DNA of 64,000 nt from Ahrensia sp. (lineage in GTDB: Bacteria > Pseudomonadota > Alphaproteobacteria > Rhizobiales > Rhizobiaceae): positions 44,809 through 108,808 of the forward strand of contig NZXU01000110.1 of NCBI GenBank assembly GCA_002698425.1, written 5' to 3'. Numbering within the stretch: position 1 is the first letter of the stretch; each line of letters opens with the position of its first letter. Below the pieces are notes generated by a model, which was given only the letters and a program-made list of their open reading frames with translations, had not been told where the DNA came from and ran no database searches. The position numbers and the translations under genes were made by a program. Positions 16,277 through 25,774 of this stretch are shown here, one piece after another.

Positions 16277-19200
16277 GCCTGGCCACGCTCTCCGGACATT
16301 TCATTCAGCGCGAACATCGCCGAATTGCTTTTCGGGGTCCACAGCCCGCGCTCGATCGCGTCCCTCAGCCGGTCGGCCATCTCGCGCAACGCATCCGGGT
16401 TCTTCTCGGCGATGAAGTCGCGCACCGTCTCGTCCATCAGATAGGCCTGGTAGACGGCCTCGAAATGATGATCGCGGACCGCCCCCGTCGTCGCGGCGAA
16501 AGCGAACATGTAGTCAACCGTCGCCGCCATCTCGAAGGCGCCCTTGTAGCCGTGCCGCATCACGCCCGCGATCCATTTCGGATTGACGACGCGGGCGCGC
16601 ACGACCCGGCCGATCTCCTCCTCCAGCGTCCGCACAACGGGACGTTCCGGCCGCGAATGGTCATTGTGGTAGACCGCCGGCGTCTCGCCCTTCAGCGTCT
16701 CCACCGCCGCGGTCATGCCGCCTTCGAACTGGTAGTAATCGTCGGAATCGAGCAGATCGTGCTCACGATTGTCCTGGTTCTGAACGACGGCCTGCATGCC
16801 CCTGAGCCGTTCCTCGAACAACCCGCGCTCGGCGCTGCCCTCGGCGTGTGCGCCATAGGCGTAACCGCCCCAGACGAGATAGGCTTCCGCCAGATCCGCC
16901 TTGCCGGCCCAGCCCTTCTCGTCGATCAGCGCCTGAAGTCCCGCGCCATAGGATCCGGGCTTCGAGCCGAACACCCGGTAACCCGCCCTGCGCGCCGCTG
17001 TCTCCGCGTCCTCGCCGTCCGCCGCAAGCCTTGCCGCCTCGGCGCGCATTCGCGCCGCGACCGGATTGTCGCCCTCGTCCTCCTCCAGCGCCCCGACCGC
17101 GCGAACCGCCTTGTCGAACAGCGCGATCTGGTCCGGGAAGGCGTCGCGGAAGAAGCCCGAAATCCTCAGTGTCACGTCCACCCGCGGCCGCCCGAGCTTC
17201 GCCACCGGGATGATCTCGAACCCGGTTACCCGCCGCGAAATACCATCCCAGACGGGCTTCGCGCCGATCAGCGCCATCGCCTGCGCGATGTCGTCTCCGC
17301 CGGTGCGCATGTTCGACGTGCCCCACGCCGTCAGCCCGAACGAGACCGGCCATTCGCCGTGGTCCTGCGTATAGCGCGTCACCAGCAATTCTGCGGATTT
17401 TCGGCCCAGTTCCCAAGCCGTCTCCGTCGGCACCGCCCGGCTGTCGACCGAATAGAAATTGCGCCCCGTCGGCAGCACGTCGGGCCGCCCGCGCGTCGGC
17501 GCGCCCGACGGGCCCGGCTCCACGAACCGCCCGCCAAGCGCCGCCATAAGCCCGACGATCTCTGAGCGGCCGCAGATTTCCACCGAAGGCCTCAACCGGT
17601 TGTCGATGCCTTCCAGCACCGCCCGCGTTCGCGCCCAGCGTTCCGGGCATTGCATCTCCGCGCCGACCAGCTTCGCCGCCAGTAGTTCGACCCGCTCCAC
17701 GGTATCGCCCGCCGTCCGCCACGGGTCGGCGGAAACTGCTTGCAGGATGTCGGGTCTGGGCCCGGACCAGCCGGCAGCCATGTCGCAGTCGAGGGGGTCG
17801 AAAGAGCCCGTCTCCGCCGACTGCGCCCTACCCCCCTCTGTCGGCTGCGCCGACATCTCCCCCACAAGGGGGGAGAGTGGAGGCAGGGGTTCTCGTTCCG
17901 CTCCAACCTCGGCCATTGGGAAACCGGCGGCGTCGCCGCCTCCATTCTCCCCCCTTGCGGGGGAGATGTCGCCGGAGGCGACAGAGGGGGTCCCGGCGCC
18001 GATGTCGACAGCCCGCGCGCGCCCACCAAGCACATCCGCCGCAATCGCCCGCTGCAAGCTTTGGTCCGCCCCCTCGCCCAATCCGCGCGGCACCCGCGCC
18101 AGCGCGGTCACCAGATCGGTGAGCAGCCGCCCTTCCGGCGCGCGCCCGAAAATGTGCAGCCCGTCGCGGATCTGCATCTCCTTCAGGTCGCACAGATAGG
18201 CGTCGAGCTTCTCCAGCGCCGTGTCCGTCTCATCGCCCTCGGCGATGCCCGCGTCATGGTCGAGGCCGATATCGCGGACGAGGTCGAGGATCCGGACCTT
18301 CAGCACTTTCAGCCGGCGCGGATCGCCGCCCGCCGCCTCGTAATATTCGTCGACCAGCGCTTCGAGGTCCTTCAGTGGTCCGTAGCTCTCGGCGCGCGTC
18401 AGCGGCGGCGTCAGGTGATCGATGATGACCGCCGATGTCCGGCGCTTGGCCTGCGTCCCCTCGCCGGGATCGTTGACGATGAACGGATAGACATGCGGCA
18501 GCGGCCCGAACACCGCCTCCGGCCAGCACGTCTCCGACAGCGCCAGCGCCTTGCCCGGCAGCCATTCGAGGTTGCCGTGCTTGCCCATATGGACGACCGC
18601 GTCCGCGCCATAGACCGCGCGCAGATAGGCGTAGAAGGCCAGATAGCCATGCGGCGGCACGAGGTCCGGCGAATGGTAGGTCTCCTTCGGGTCGATATTG
18701 TAGCCGCGCGCCGGCTGGATACCGACCAGCGTCTCGCCGAACCGCGCCAGCGGCAGCGCGAAAACCCCGTCCCTGAAGAACGGATCGGCTTCCGGTTCGC
18801 CCCAGCGCTCGACCGCCTGCGCCTGAATCGCATCCGGAAGCCCGGCGAAGAAGTCCTTGTATTGTTTCAACGAAATCGTCTCGCGGATCTCCCGCGCATC
18901 GGAAACGGCGTTGGTCGGCCCCTTCTTCAGATGGTCGATCAGCGCATCGCCGTCCGCCGGGATCTCGCCGACGGGAAAGCCCGCCTCGGCCATCGCCTTC
19001 AGCGCTTCGATGGTTCCCGCCGGCGTATCGAGCCCGACTCCATTGGCGAGCCGCCCGTCCCGGTTCGGATAGTTGGCGAGCACGATGGCGACGCGCTTTT
19101 CGCCAGCCGCTTTGCGTCGCAACCGCACCCAGCGCGCCGCCAGCTCGGCGACGAAGGCGACCCGGTCGGCCACCGGCTCATGCGTGACGATATTGCACTC

Positions 19201-20337
19201 GGTCCCCGCGTCCCAGGCGCTCGCGCTCTTGAACGACACGGCGCGCGACAAGACCCGCCCGTCGACCTCCGGCAGCGCGACATTCATCGCGAGGTCGCGC
19301 GCGTTCAGCCCCTGCGGCGACGCTTCCCAGACCTCTTTCGGCGACCCCGACAGCACCACCTGGATCACCGGCGCCCCGTCGCGCTCCAGCACCGTCGGCG
19401 TCCGATCCGCCCCTGGCGCGGAAACCGCGAAGCCGGTCGCGTTCAACACCACATCCGGCCCGTGCTGATCGAACAGCGCCTCCACGGTCGCCGCCGAAAC
19501 CGGATCCTTCAGGCTCGACACATAAACCGGCAACACCGCCAATCCCCGCTCCGAAAGAGCCTTCGCCAATGCCTCGACCGGCCCGGTCTGCCCGGACTGC
19601 ACCAAGGCCCGGTAGAAGATGATGGCGACAGTGCCCTTCGGCGTCCCCCCCTCTGTCGGCTTCGCCGACATCTCCCCCGCGAGGGGGGAGAGTGGAGGCG
19701 ATGACGGTTCCTCAATTTCCCAAATTTGAGCAGAGGGGACGCCCCCATGCTCCACTCTCCCCCCTCGCGGGGGAGATGCCCCGCCAGGGGCAGAGGGGGG
19801 TAACCTGAACACCCCCGACTTCAGAAGCGGCGCCGCCTCGCTCTCGATCGCCCGTCCCGCCAGCACATCGCCGCAGGCATCGAGAAAGCCCCGCGCATTC
19901 TCCGCGCCGCCTTCGATCAGGAAGCGCCACAGCGTCTCGCAGGTCTCGACGGGAAGCGTGCAGAACTGCGCCAGCCCCGGATCCGCCTTGTCGTCGCCCG
20001 GCAGGACGGCGAGTTTCACCCCATGCGTCACCGCCGCCGCATGGATCGCCTCCAGCCCGTAAGGCCAGTAACCGGCCCCGCCGAGAATGCGGATCACGAT
20101 CAGCTTCGCGTGCCGCCCCGTCCGCTCGACCCAGCTGTCGACCGACATCGGATGTTTCAGTTGCAACAAATTGACAAGCCGCAGCGACGGCCCCTCGCCG
20201 CGACAGGCATTAGCGAGGCTCGCCAGTTCCGTGTCGGCCGCCGAGAGCACGCAGATATCGCCCGGCGTCTGGCCGAGATCGATCGCCTCGCCGTCCCCGT
20301 CCGAAATCGACCCCTTCTGCGCGAGGAGAAGATGCAT
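16273..20337 (-). CDS. cobN: Cobaltochelatase large subunit CobN, with two in-frame palindromic repeat insertions
   Basis: 1354-residue CobN, the large subunit that inserts cobalt into hydrogenobyrinate a,c-diamide together with CobS and CobT (not in this window). The family runs through the whole chain, with KRVAIVLANYPNRDGRLANG, YHSPDLVPPHGYLAFYAYLR, VHMGKHGNLEWLPGKALALS and RMRTGGDD-type regions. The protein is some 80 residues longer than the well-known CobN of about 1275 residues. The surplus is two low-complexity blocks at about residues 180-232 (PPLSPLAGEMSAKPTEGG) and 783-836 (PPLSPLVGEMSAQPTEGG), translated from palindromic repeats without frameshift or stop. Start overlaps cobW by 1 base. 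Confidence 0.95.
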   Translation of the reverse strand: MHLLLAQKGSISDGDGEAIDLGQTPGDICVLSAADTELASLANACRGEGPSLRLVNLLQLKHPMSVDSWVERTGRHAKLIVIRILGGAGYWPYGLEAIHAAAVTHGVKLAVLPGDDKADPGLAQFCTLPVETCETLWRFLIEGGAENARGFLDACGDVLAGRAIESEAAPLLKSGVFRLPPSAPGGASPPRGGRVEHGGVPSAQIWEIEEPSSPPLSPLAGEMSAKPTEGGTPKGTVAIIFYRALVQSGQTGPVEALAKALSERGLAVLPVYVSSLKDPVSAATVEALFDQHGPDVVLNATGFAVSAPGADRTPTVLERDGAPVIQVVLSGSPKEVWEASPQGLNARDLAMNVALPEVDGRVLSRAVSFKSASAWDAGTECNIVTHEPVADRVAFVAELAARWVRLRRKAAGEKRVAIVLANYPNRDGRLANGVGLDTPAGTIEALKAMAEAGFPVGEIPADGDALIDHLKKGPTNAVSDAREIRETISLKQYKDFFAGLPDAIQAQAVERWGEPEADPFFRDGVFALPLARFGETLVGIQPARGYNIDPKETYHSPDLVPPHGYLAFYAYLRAVYGADAVVHMGKHGNLEWLPGKALALSETCWPEAVFGPLPHVYPFIVNDPGEGTQAKRRTSAVIIDHLTPPLTRAESYGPLKDLEALVDEYYEAAGGDPRRLKVLKVRILDLVRDIGLDHDAGIAEGDETDTALEKLDAYLCDLKEMQIRDGLHIFGRAPEGRLLTDLVTALARVPRGLGEGADQSLQRAIAADVLGGRARAVDIGAGTPSVASGDISPARGENGGGDAAGFPMAEVGAEREPLPPLSPLVGEMSAQPTEGGRAQSAETGSFDPLDCDMAAGWSGPRPDILQAVSADPWRTAGDTVERVELLAAKLVGAEMQCPERWARTRAVLEGIDNRLRPSVEICGRSEIVGLMAALGGRFVEPGPSGAPTRGRPDVLPTGRNFYSVDSRAVPTETAWELGRKSAELLVTRYTQDHGEWPVSFGLTAWGTSNMRTGGDDIAQAMALIGAKPVWDGISRRVTGFEIIPVAKLGRPRVDVTLRISGFFRDAFPDQIALFDKAVRAVGALEEDEGDNPVAARMRAEAARLAADGEDAETAARRAGYRVFGSKPGSYGAGLQALIDEKGWAGKADLAEAYLVWGGYAYGAHAEGSAERGLFEERLRGMQAVVQNQDNREHDLLDSDDYYQFEGGMTAAVETLKGETPAVYHNDHSRPERPVVRTLEEEIGRVVRARVVNPKWIAGVMRHGYKGAFEMAATVDYMFAFAATTGAVRDHHFEAVYQAYLMDETVRDFIAEKNPDALREMADRLRDAIERGLWTPKSNSAMFALNEMSGERGQA
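17831..17990. repeat. Palindromic repeat element, copy 2 (inside cobN)
   Basis: About 160 bases: CCCCCCTCTGTCGGCTGC and GGGGGGAGAGTGGAGG at the left, the inverted counterpart ending GGCGACAGAGGGGG at 17990. Same architecture as copies 1 and 3 with an unrelated centre. It lies within cobN codons 783-836 and is read through in frame, giving a Pro/Gly/Glu-rich insertion between conserved CobN segments. Confidence 0.93.
19645..19800. repeat. Palindromic repeat element, copy 3 (inside cobN)
   Basis: 156 bases with the same inverted halves (CCCCCCTCTGTCGGCTTC at 19645 and GGGGCAGAGGGGGG ending at 19800). The centre contains its own palindrome CTCAATTTCCCAAATTTGAG. It is read in frame as cobN codons 180-231. 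The GC-rich arms match copy 2 closely and are read in the same frame and orientation. Confidence 0.93.
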
Positions 20338-21392
20338 CAGCCCGCCGCTGCGGCTATCGCCTCGCCGATGGCCTTCCGGTCGATGTCATGCAGACCGATC
20401 ACCACCAGCTTGGTCGAGCGATCCTCGCCCGCGCCCCACGGCCGGTCGAAATAGGTCTCGATGCGCTGGCCGACCGCCTGCACGACGAGGCGCATCGGCT
20501 TGCCCGGCACGTCGATAAAGCCTTTCAGGCGCAACACGTCATGGCGCCCGATGATCTCCTTCAGTCCCGCGACGAACGCGTTCGGATCGGAGATCGCACC
20601 CGTTTCTGCGACGAAGCTCTCGAATTCGTCGTGATCGTGGTCATGATCGACGCCGTCCTCATGCTCCATCTCGTGATGCGACTTGCGGAGCGCGATCTGG
20701 TCCTCGGTCGCCGAATCCAGCCCGAGCAGCACATCGGCCGGCAATCTGCCCTGCGTCGCATGGACGATCTTCAGCGCCCGGTCGGTCTGGCCGGCGACAT
20801 CGGACCGCACCGCCTCCAGCCGGGCGGCATCGATCAGATCGGCCTTGTTCAGCACCACCATGTCGGCGGCGCGAATCTGGTCCTCGAACAGTTCCTCCAG
20901 CGGACTTTCGTGGTCGAGCGCCTCGTCTGCGGCGCGCTGCGCCTCCAGCCTGTCGTGATCGTCGGCGAACCGGCCTTCCGAAACGGCCGCCGCGTCGACC
21001 ACCGTGATGACGCCGTCGACCGTCACGGCCGTCTTGATGTCCGGCCAGTTGAAGGCTGCTACCAGCGGCTGCGGCAGCGCCAACCCCGAGGTCTCGATGA
21101 CGATATGGTCCGGCCGGTTCTCGCGCTCCAGCAGCTTCGCCATGGTCGGGATGAAATCGTCGGCCACGGTGCAGCAGATGCAGCCATTGTTCAGCTCGAC
21201 AATATCGTCCTCGCCGCGGGTCTCGATGCCGCAGCCCTTCAGCACCTCGCCGTCGACGCCGAGATCGCCGAACTCGTTGATGATCAGCGCGATCTTCCGG
21301 CCGCCGGCATTTTCCAGCAGGTTGCGGATCATCGTCGTCTTGCCCGCGCCGAGGAACCCGGTGATCACCGTGGCCGGTATCTTGGACTGCAT
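20337..21392 (-). CDS. cobW: CobW-family GTPase / metallochaperone
   Basis: 351 residues. The G3E GTPase domain starts at once: TVITGFLGAGKTTMIRNLL (Walker A), then ELNNGCICCTVADDFIP with the GCxCC metal-binding motif, IETSGLALPQPLV, and VLNKADLID (NKxD). A His/Asp-rich loop (HEMEHEDGVDHDHDHDEF, about residues 240-257) precedes the CobW C-terminal domain (VLRLKGFIDVPGKPMRLVVQ). The protein is thought to deliver cobalt to CobN. It sits directly before cobN with a one-base overlap, and 4 bases after cobP. Confidence 0.95.
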   Translation of the reverse strand: MQSKIPATVITGFLGAGKTTMIRNLLENAGGRKIALIINEFGDLGVDGEVLKGCGIETRGEDDIVELNNGCICCTVADDFIPTMAKLLERENRPDHIVIETSGLALPQPLVAAFNWPDIKTAVTVDGVITVVDAAAVSEGRFADDHDRLEAQRAADEALDHESPLEELFEDQIRAADMVVLNKADLIDAARLEAVRSDVAGQTDRALKIVHATQGRLPADVLLGLDSATEDQIALRKSHHEMEHEDGVDHDHDHDEFESFVAETGAISDPNAFVAGLKEIIGRHDVLRLKGFIDVPGKPMRLVVQAVGQRIETYFDRPWGAGEDRSTKLVVIGLHDIDRKAIGEAIAAAAG

Positions 21393-21396
21393 TGTC

Positions 21397-22005
21397 TTAT
21401 CCCTTCATTTTCAGCGGCAGGCCCGCCGCGACAAAATAGACCGTGTCGGCGATGGCCGCGACATCCTGGTGCAGGCGCCCGGCATGGTCGCGGAAATCGC
21501 GCGCCATGCGGTTGTCCGGCACGATGCCGAGCCCGACCTCGTTGGAAATCAGGATCACGGGACCGCCGACGCCCGCGAGCGCGGAGCAAAGCGCCGCGCC
21601 GCGCGCCGCGATGTCGGCATCGGCCATCATCAGATTGGAGATCCACAGCGTCAAGCAGTCGACCAGAACCACACGCCCCGGTTGCGCCTCGCGCGCGAGA
21701 GCGCCTTCCAGATCGTCCGGTTCCTCGACCGTCATCCACTCCGGCCCGCGCCGCGCGCGATGATGTGCGATCCGCGTCGTCATTTCGTCGTCGCGCGGCT
21801 CACTGGTCGCCAGGTAAACAGGCGCAAGCCCGCTCGAAGCGACCAGCTTCTCGCCGAAGGCCGATTTGCCGGACCGCGCCCCGCCAAGGACAAGCGTCAC
21901 GCCAGCAATGGCGGCAAGATCGGTTTCGTTTCGAATCGGACGGCTCCCGTCATCTCTTGGCGGTTGCCCCGTCCAGACTGCAGGTCTCCCCCTGTGACGC
22001 CGCAT
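21397..22005 (-). CDS. cobP: Adenosylcobinamide kinase / adenosylcobinamide-phosphate guanylyltransferase CobP
   Basis: Bifunctional enzyme that phosphorylates adenosylcobinamide and adds GMP in nucleotide-loop assembly. [20 protein letters not shown] is the P-loop, [16 protein letters not shown] and [10 protein letters not shown] carry the guanylylated-His region, and [13 protein letters not shown] and [20 protein letters not shown] are family signatures. The ATG at 22005 gives 202 residues, with a 35-residue leader not expected in the family; a GTG at 21900 (167 residues) starts exactly before the P-loop strand and is a serious alternative, though neither has a good ribosome binding site. 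It is the first gene after the cobalamin riboswitch. Confidence 0.9.
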   Translation of the reverse strand: MRRHRGRPAVWTGQPPRDDGSRPIRNETDLAAIAGVTLVLGGARSGKSAFGEKLVASSGLAPVYLATSEPRDDEMTTRIAHHRARRGPEWMTVEEPDDLEGALAREAQPGRVVLVDCLTLWISNLMMADADIAARGAALCSALAGVGGPVILISNEVGLGIVPDNRMARDFRDHAGRLHQDVAAIADTVYFVAAGLPLKMKG

Positions 22006-22060
22006 CCGGCTTGAGACCTGGTCCGTTCGGGAGCTCCCCGCCCCTTTGGCTCGGCGTCAC

Positions 22061-22245
22061 GGCAGGTCTCCTGGCTCATGGCGTTTTTCGGCACCCTGCC
22101 TTCCCGGATGTCTCCAGTGGCGCCCCGATCGCCGGGGACGGATGCCTGCCATTCTACAGTCGCGGGGTCGGCTGCGATTGGATTGCCGGGATTTCCGGCT
22201 CCGTCGCATTCCCTTTCTCGTCCCGTTTCCGGGAACCATGACATT
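22061..22245 (-). promoter_or_regulatory. Cobalamin (AdoCbl) riboswitch controlling cobP-cobW-cobN-GNAT-cobO
   Basis: The minus strand shows the conserved elements in order: AAAGGGAATGCGACGGAGCC, GCAGCCGACCCCGCGACTGT (the C-C-C-G-C-x-A-C-T-G-T core), the B12 box GCCACTGG (22114-22121), CCGGGAAGGCAGGGTGCC, and the 3' closing element GAGCCAGGAGACCTGCC (22061-22076). This is the classical class I arrangement. The riboswitch ends about 55 bases before cobP and should lower expression of the whole downstream cob operon when coenzyme B12 is abundant. Confidence 0.93.
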
Positions 22246-22369
22246 CGCCAGTTAGGCCTCGCGCCGACGTCGAGTCAATCGCGTTTGCGACGGCATCGAA
22301 AGACATTGCGCCAATCCGCTTTACCGGTCGTTAACCGCTTGCGTTACGATTTGCCGGGATAGGAACAAG

Positions 22370-23254
22370 GTGGCTTCGCGCATTAACCTATCGCGTCTAA
22401 ACAGGCGGCATATTCGCCCCATGAATTTACTGTCCTGGATGATCGACCGCATTTTTACCGTTCGCGACATGCAAACTGCGTTCCGCAAGACGCTGCTCTG
22501 GTCGCTGATCATTGCCTTCGTCGCCGCCATCGCGACGCAGGCAATGTATGAACTGTTCATGCCCGACATCATGGCCGAATACGCAACGCAGCTGCGCATC
22601 TTCGCCTTCCTGCTGACACTGGCGATTTCCGTGCCCTTCGTCGGCCTGTTTTCGGTGGTCATGCTGCGCATGGGCGCATTCAACTCCCAGTTGAGGGAGA
22701 TGGCGCGCCGCGACGGCCTGACCGGCCTGCTCAACCGCACGGCGCTGCAGGACATCATCCGCAAGCGCGCGTTCGATTCCCGCCACGACGACGAAGAGGA
22801 AGACGCGCTCATCCTGATCGACATCGATCATTTCAAGGCGATCAACGACACCCATGGGCACGCGGCCGGCGACCACGTGCTGCGCATGGTTTCGGTCTCC
22901 ATCGCCGGCAACGTCTTCGAACGCGACCATGTCGCGCGCATCGGCGGCGAGGAATTCGCGGTCTTTCTTCTGGGCGCCGGCGCCTCCGGCGCGGTCAACG
23001 CCGCCGAGCGCATCCGCGCCGCACTGGAGGAAAACAAGACCTATTACGAGGGCAACATCATCCGGGTCACCGCCTCGCTCGGCGGCGCGCTCTTCCCGCA
23101 GGAAGCCTCCTACCACACGATTTTCCAGGGCGCGGATTTCGCCCTCTACAGGGCCAAGCGCAGCGGACGCAACCAGTGCGAATTCAACGGCCTGCCCTCG
23201 ATCTGGAAATCGCAGAAAAATCCCGAAGCGGTCGACGATTCCGACGCCGCCTGA
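22370..23254 (+). CDS. Membrane-anchored diguanylate cyclase (GGDEF)
   Basis: 294 residues. Two membrane helices (about 44-64 and 77-102) follow a short basic N-terminus; the GGDEF domain spans about 115-275 with RRDGLTGLLNRTALQ, LIDIDHFKAINDTHGHAAGD and the active-site RIGGEEFAVFL. The signature is intact, so c-di-GMP synthesis is likely. The inhibitory RxxD motif expected just before the active site is not complete (FERD in its place), suggesting weaker product inhibition. The GTG at 22370 has AGGA 9 bases upstream; ATG at 22421 is an alternative. It is transcribed away from cobP and converges with cobQ. Confidence 0.88.
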   Translation: MASRINLSRLNRRHIRPMNLLSWMIDRIFTVRDMQTAFRKTLLWSLIIAFVAAIATQAMYELFMPDIMAEYATQLRIFAFLLTLAISVPFVGLFSVVMLRMGAFNSQLREMARRDGLTGLLNRTALQDIIRKRAFDSRHDDEEEDALILIDIDHFKAINDTHGHAAGDHVLRMVSVSIAGNVFERDHVARIGGEEFAVFLLGAGASGAVNAAERIRAALEENKTYYEGNIIRVTASLGGALFPQEASYHTIFQGADFALYRAKRSGRNQCEFNGLPSIWKSQKNPEAVDDSDAA

Positions 23255-23259
23255 TCCCG

Positions 23260-24714
23260 CTACCCGGCCGACTTGAGCAAGGCGTCAACATCGAGATGGC
23301 GCTCCATCTCGGCCGCGATGGCGTCCAGCGCCGCCTCCACTGTCCCACGGTGATCGCCGCCCTCCGACGAAACGCCGAGACTGCCGAGCCACGCGGCCCT
23401 GAACGCCCCGCTGTCGAACAGCCCGTGTAAATATGTGCCGAAGACCCGGCCGTCCTTTGAAACCGCGCCATCGGGCCGCCCGGCGATGGTGAGCGCCGGC
23501 CGCGCGCAATCCGGCCCGCTCGTCATCCCCAGATGGATCTCGTAGCCGGCGAGCTCGACGCCAAGGGCAGGCGCAATCGCCCGGACATTCTCGACCCGCT
23601 TTTCCGGCGCCATCTCCGTCTCGACATCGAGCAGGCCCAGCCCGTCGGCTTCCGGCGTCGCCCCCTCGATACCGAGCGGGTCGCGCACCACGCGACCCAG
23701 CATCTGGTAGCCGCCGCAAATGCCGACGACATGGCCGCCCCGCGCCACATGGGCGGCGATATCCCGGTCCCAGCCATTCTCGCGAAAGCGGATCAGGTCG
23801 GCGATGGTCGACTTGGACCCCGGAATGATCACCGCCGCCGCGTCGCGGGGCAACCGCTCGCCGGACCACACGAAGACGATCTCGACGCCCGGCTCGCCGG
23901 CAAACGGGTCGAGATCGTCGAAATTGGCGACCCGGTCGAGCACCGGCACCGCGATCGTCACGCCGCCGTCCCCGCCGCGTGTCATTCGCTCCAGCGCGAC
24001 GGAATCCTCCGCCGGCAGTCGCGCCGCGTCCTTCAGCCAGGGCAGCACACCGAAGGAGCGCCAGCCCGTATGATCGGTGATCGCCGTCAGCCCGTCATCG
24101 AACAGCGTGACATCGCCGCGGAACTTGTTGATCAGGAAACCGCGGATCATCGCCCGGTCCTGTTCCGGCAGGATCGCATGCGTCCCCACCAGCGAGGCGA
24201 TCACCCCGCCACGATCGATGTCGCCGACGAGGACGACCGGCACGTTCGCCGCCGTCGCAAATCCCATATTTGCGATATCGCCGGCCCGCAGATTGATCTC
24301 GGCCGGCGAACCGGCTCCCTCCACCAGGATGATATCGGCCTGACCGCGCAGCGCCTCGTAGCTGTCGAGAACGCTCGCCAGCAATTCGGGCTTCAGTTTC
24401 TGGTAGTCCCGCCCCTTCGCTTCGCCGCGCACCCTGCCCTGCACGACGATCTGGCTGCCATGGTCGCTTTGCGGCTTCAAAAGCACCGGGTTCATGTGGA
24501 TCGAGGGCGGCGTCCGGCAGGCCAGCGCCTGCAGCCACTGCGCCCGGCCGATCTCGCCGCCGTCGTCGGCGACCGCCGCATTGTTCGACATGTTCTGTGG
24601 CTTGAACGGGCGAACCCTCAGGCCGCGATTGGCAAACTGCCGGCACAGGCCGGCGACCAGAACGGTCTTGCCGACATCCGAACCCGTTCCCTGGAACATG
24701 ATCGCGCGCGTCAT
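23260..24714 (-). CDS. cobQ: Cobyric acid synthase CobQ
   Basis: 484 residues. Amidates carboxyls b, d, e and g of adenosylcobyrinic diamide. The N-terminal half is a dethiobiotin-synthetase-like ATPase ([68 protein letters not shown]); the C-terminal half is a class I glutamine amidotransferase with [12 protein letters not shown] (nucleophile Cys) and [10 protein letters not shown] (His). It stands apart from the other cob genes, separated from them by the divergent diguanylate cyclase gene, and has its own upstream region rich in hairpins. Confidence 0.96.
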   Translation of the reverse strand: MTRAIMFQGTGSDVGKTVLVAGLCRQFANRGLRVRPFKPQNMSNNAAVADDGGEIGRAQWLQALACRTPPSIHMNPVLLKPQSDHGSQIVVQGRVRGEAKGRDYQKLKPELLASVLDSYEALRGQADIILVEGAGSPAEINLRAGDIANMGFATAANVPVVLVGDIDRGGVIASLVGTHAILPEQDRAMIRGFLINKFRGDVTLFDDGLTAITDHTGWRSFGVLPWLKDAARLPAEDSVALERMTRGGDGGVTIAVPVLDRVANFDDLDPFAGEPGVEIVFVWSGERLPRDAAAVIIPGSKSTIADLIRFRENGWDRDIAAHVARGGHVVGICGGYQMLGRVVRDPLGIEGATPEADGLGLLDVETEMAPEKRVENVRAIAPALGVELAGYEIHLGMTSGPDCARPALTIAGRPDGAVSKDGRVFGTYLHGLFDSGAFRAAWLGSLGVSSEGGDHRGTVEAALDAIAAEMERHLDVDALLKSAG

Positions 24715-25173
24715 GTGCCATCCGGTATCGGAACTGCGGCGGGGTTTAAAGAGAGATCGGCGTCAGTTCGCGCCGCAATCACCAAAACCGCAGGCAACGC
24801 GGGCGTCGCATGCGGTTACCGGCAAACCGGTGAGGAGTCCGCCAAAATACGCGGCGGAAGAAACAAGGCTCCGGTACGCAGTACCTTCTCCGGAGATCGA
24901 GGCAAGAACGTTTGCCTCGACCCGGACATTAGGGCCAACAGGGTTACCACGAGGTTATTGAGACCTTAAGCAAACCTAAATCGGGCAATTTTTTCAATTA
25001 ACAAGCCAGGTTTTTCGCACCCGTTCAGGGCCATACAGAACAAGCCTGCCAAATGCTTAAGCCCGGCAAGCCATTTGTCGCAGCGGCGCCGGACGTTTTT
25101 TGCCTGCAAGAGGATGGTCAGCGCGACGATATCGGCTAATGTTCGGCGCAAGAGGGGCCGGAATCGGATTCAG
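24715..25173. other. 459-base intergenic region with five consecutive hairpins
   Basis: No convincing gene. Between about 24793 and 24937 five stems follow one another: AACCGCA/TGCGGTT, ACCGG-CAAA-CCGGT, TCCGCC/GGCGGA, an outer CTCCGG/CCGGAG enclosing GGTACGCAGTACC, and CGAGGCAA/TTGCCTCG. Downstream is an AT-rich stretch (24960-25015). The order suggests a structured RNA on one strand, either a cobQ leader (minus) or a free RNA. No B12 box, tRNA T-loop or RNase P/tmRNA motif was found. Confidence 0.6.
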
Positions 25174-25743
25174 ATGGACAAAGGGCATTTCGCACGGATC
25201 GGGCTGGTTGCGGCAGCGGCGCTGACCTTGGCCGCGTGCATCTCCACCCAGTCGCGCGTCACCACCACCTATTATACGATCCGCGGCGTGTCGGGCGAGG
25301 ATCTCGATCGCGAGATCGCCGCCAAGGGCCCGCTAAAGGGCCACGCCCTGGCGTCCGCCGCGATCAAATTCGTGCCGGTCGCCATCTCCTATGACGAATC
25401 GGGCGGAAAATGCGCCTTTGGCGAAGCGAAGTTCCGCATCGACGCCGAAATGACCCTGCCGCGCTGGCAGGAACACCGCCAAAGCAACGACCCGGATCTG
25501 CGCATCGCCTGGCGAAACCTCTCCGATTACGCCCGCCAGCATGAAGAGCACCACATCGCGATCGCGGAGAAATACGCCGCGAAGATCGGCAAGGAATTAA
25601 AGGCGCTCCCCGCGAAATCGACCTGTGACGCGCTGGACAAGGCGGCACAGCGCGTCCTGCAGAAAAACAAGCGGGATCACAATCGCGAGCAACTCGCCTT
25701 CGACGCAGCGGAACAGAAGCGGCTGTCGGCGCTGTTCGACTGA
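25174..25743 (+). CDS. DUF922-family secreted (lipo)protein, putative Zn-dependent protease
   Basis: 189 residues. MDKGHFARIGLVAAAALTLA ending in AACIS looks like a lipoprotein signal with Cys at about residue 20. The mature part has TTYYTIRGVSGEDLDREI and CAFGEAKFRIDAEMTLPRW, and then YARQHEEHHIAIAEKYAAKI, the HEExH-like segment that led to the name 'predicted secreted Zn-dependent protease' for DUF922. Protease activity has not been shown for the family as far as known. An intrinsic terminator follows 32 bases after the stop. Confidence 0.85.
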   Translation: MDKGHFARIGLVAAAALTLAACISTQSRVTTTYYTIRGVSGEDLDREIAAKGPLKGHALASAAIKFVPVAISYDESGGKCAFGEAKFRIDAEMTLPRWQEHRQSNDPDLRIAWRNLSDYARQHEEHHIAIAEKYAAKIGKELKALPAKSTCDALDKAAQRVLQKNKRDHNREQLAFDAAEQKRLSALFD

Positions 25744-25774
25744 CGGCTCGGCCGCATATTTCAAAGAGATTGCA

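Noticed and set aside
21897..22244. 115-codon ORF over the riboswitch
   Set aside because: It runs across conserved cobalamin riboswitch structure and has no ribosome binding site; not a gene.
24715..25173. tRNA, tmRNA, RNase P or 4.5S RNA
   Set aside because: None of the conserved loops of these RNAs is present despite strong secondary structure.
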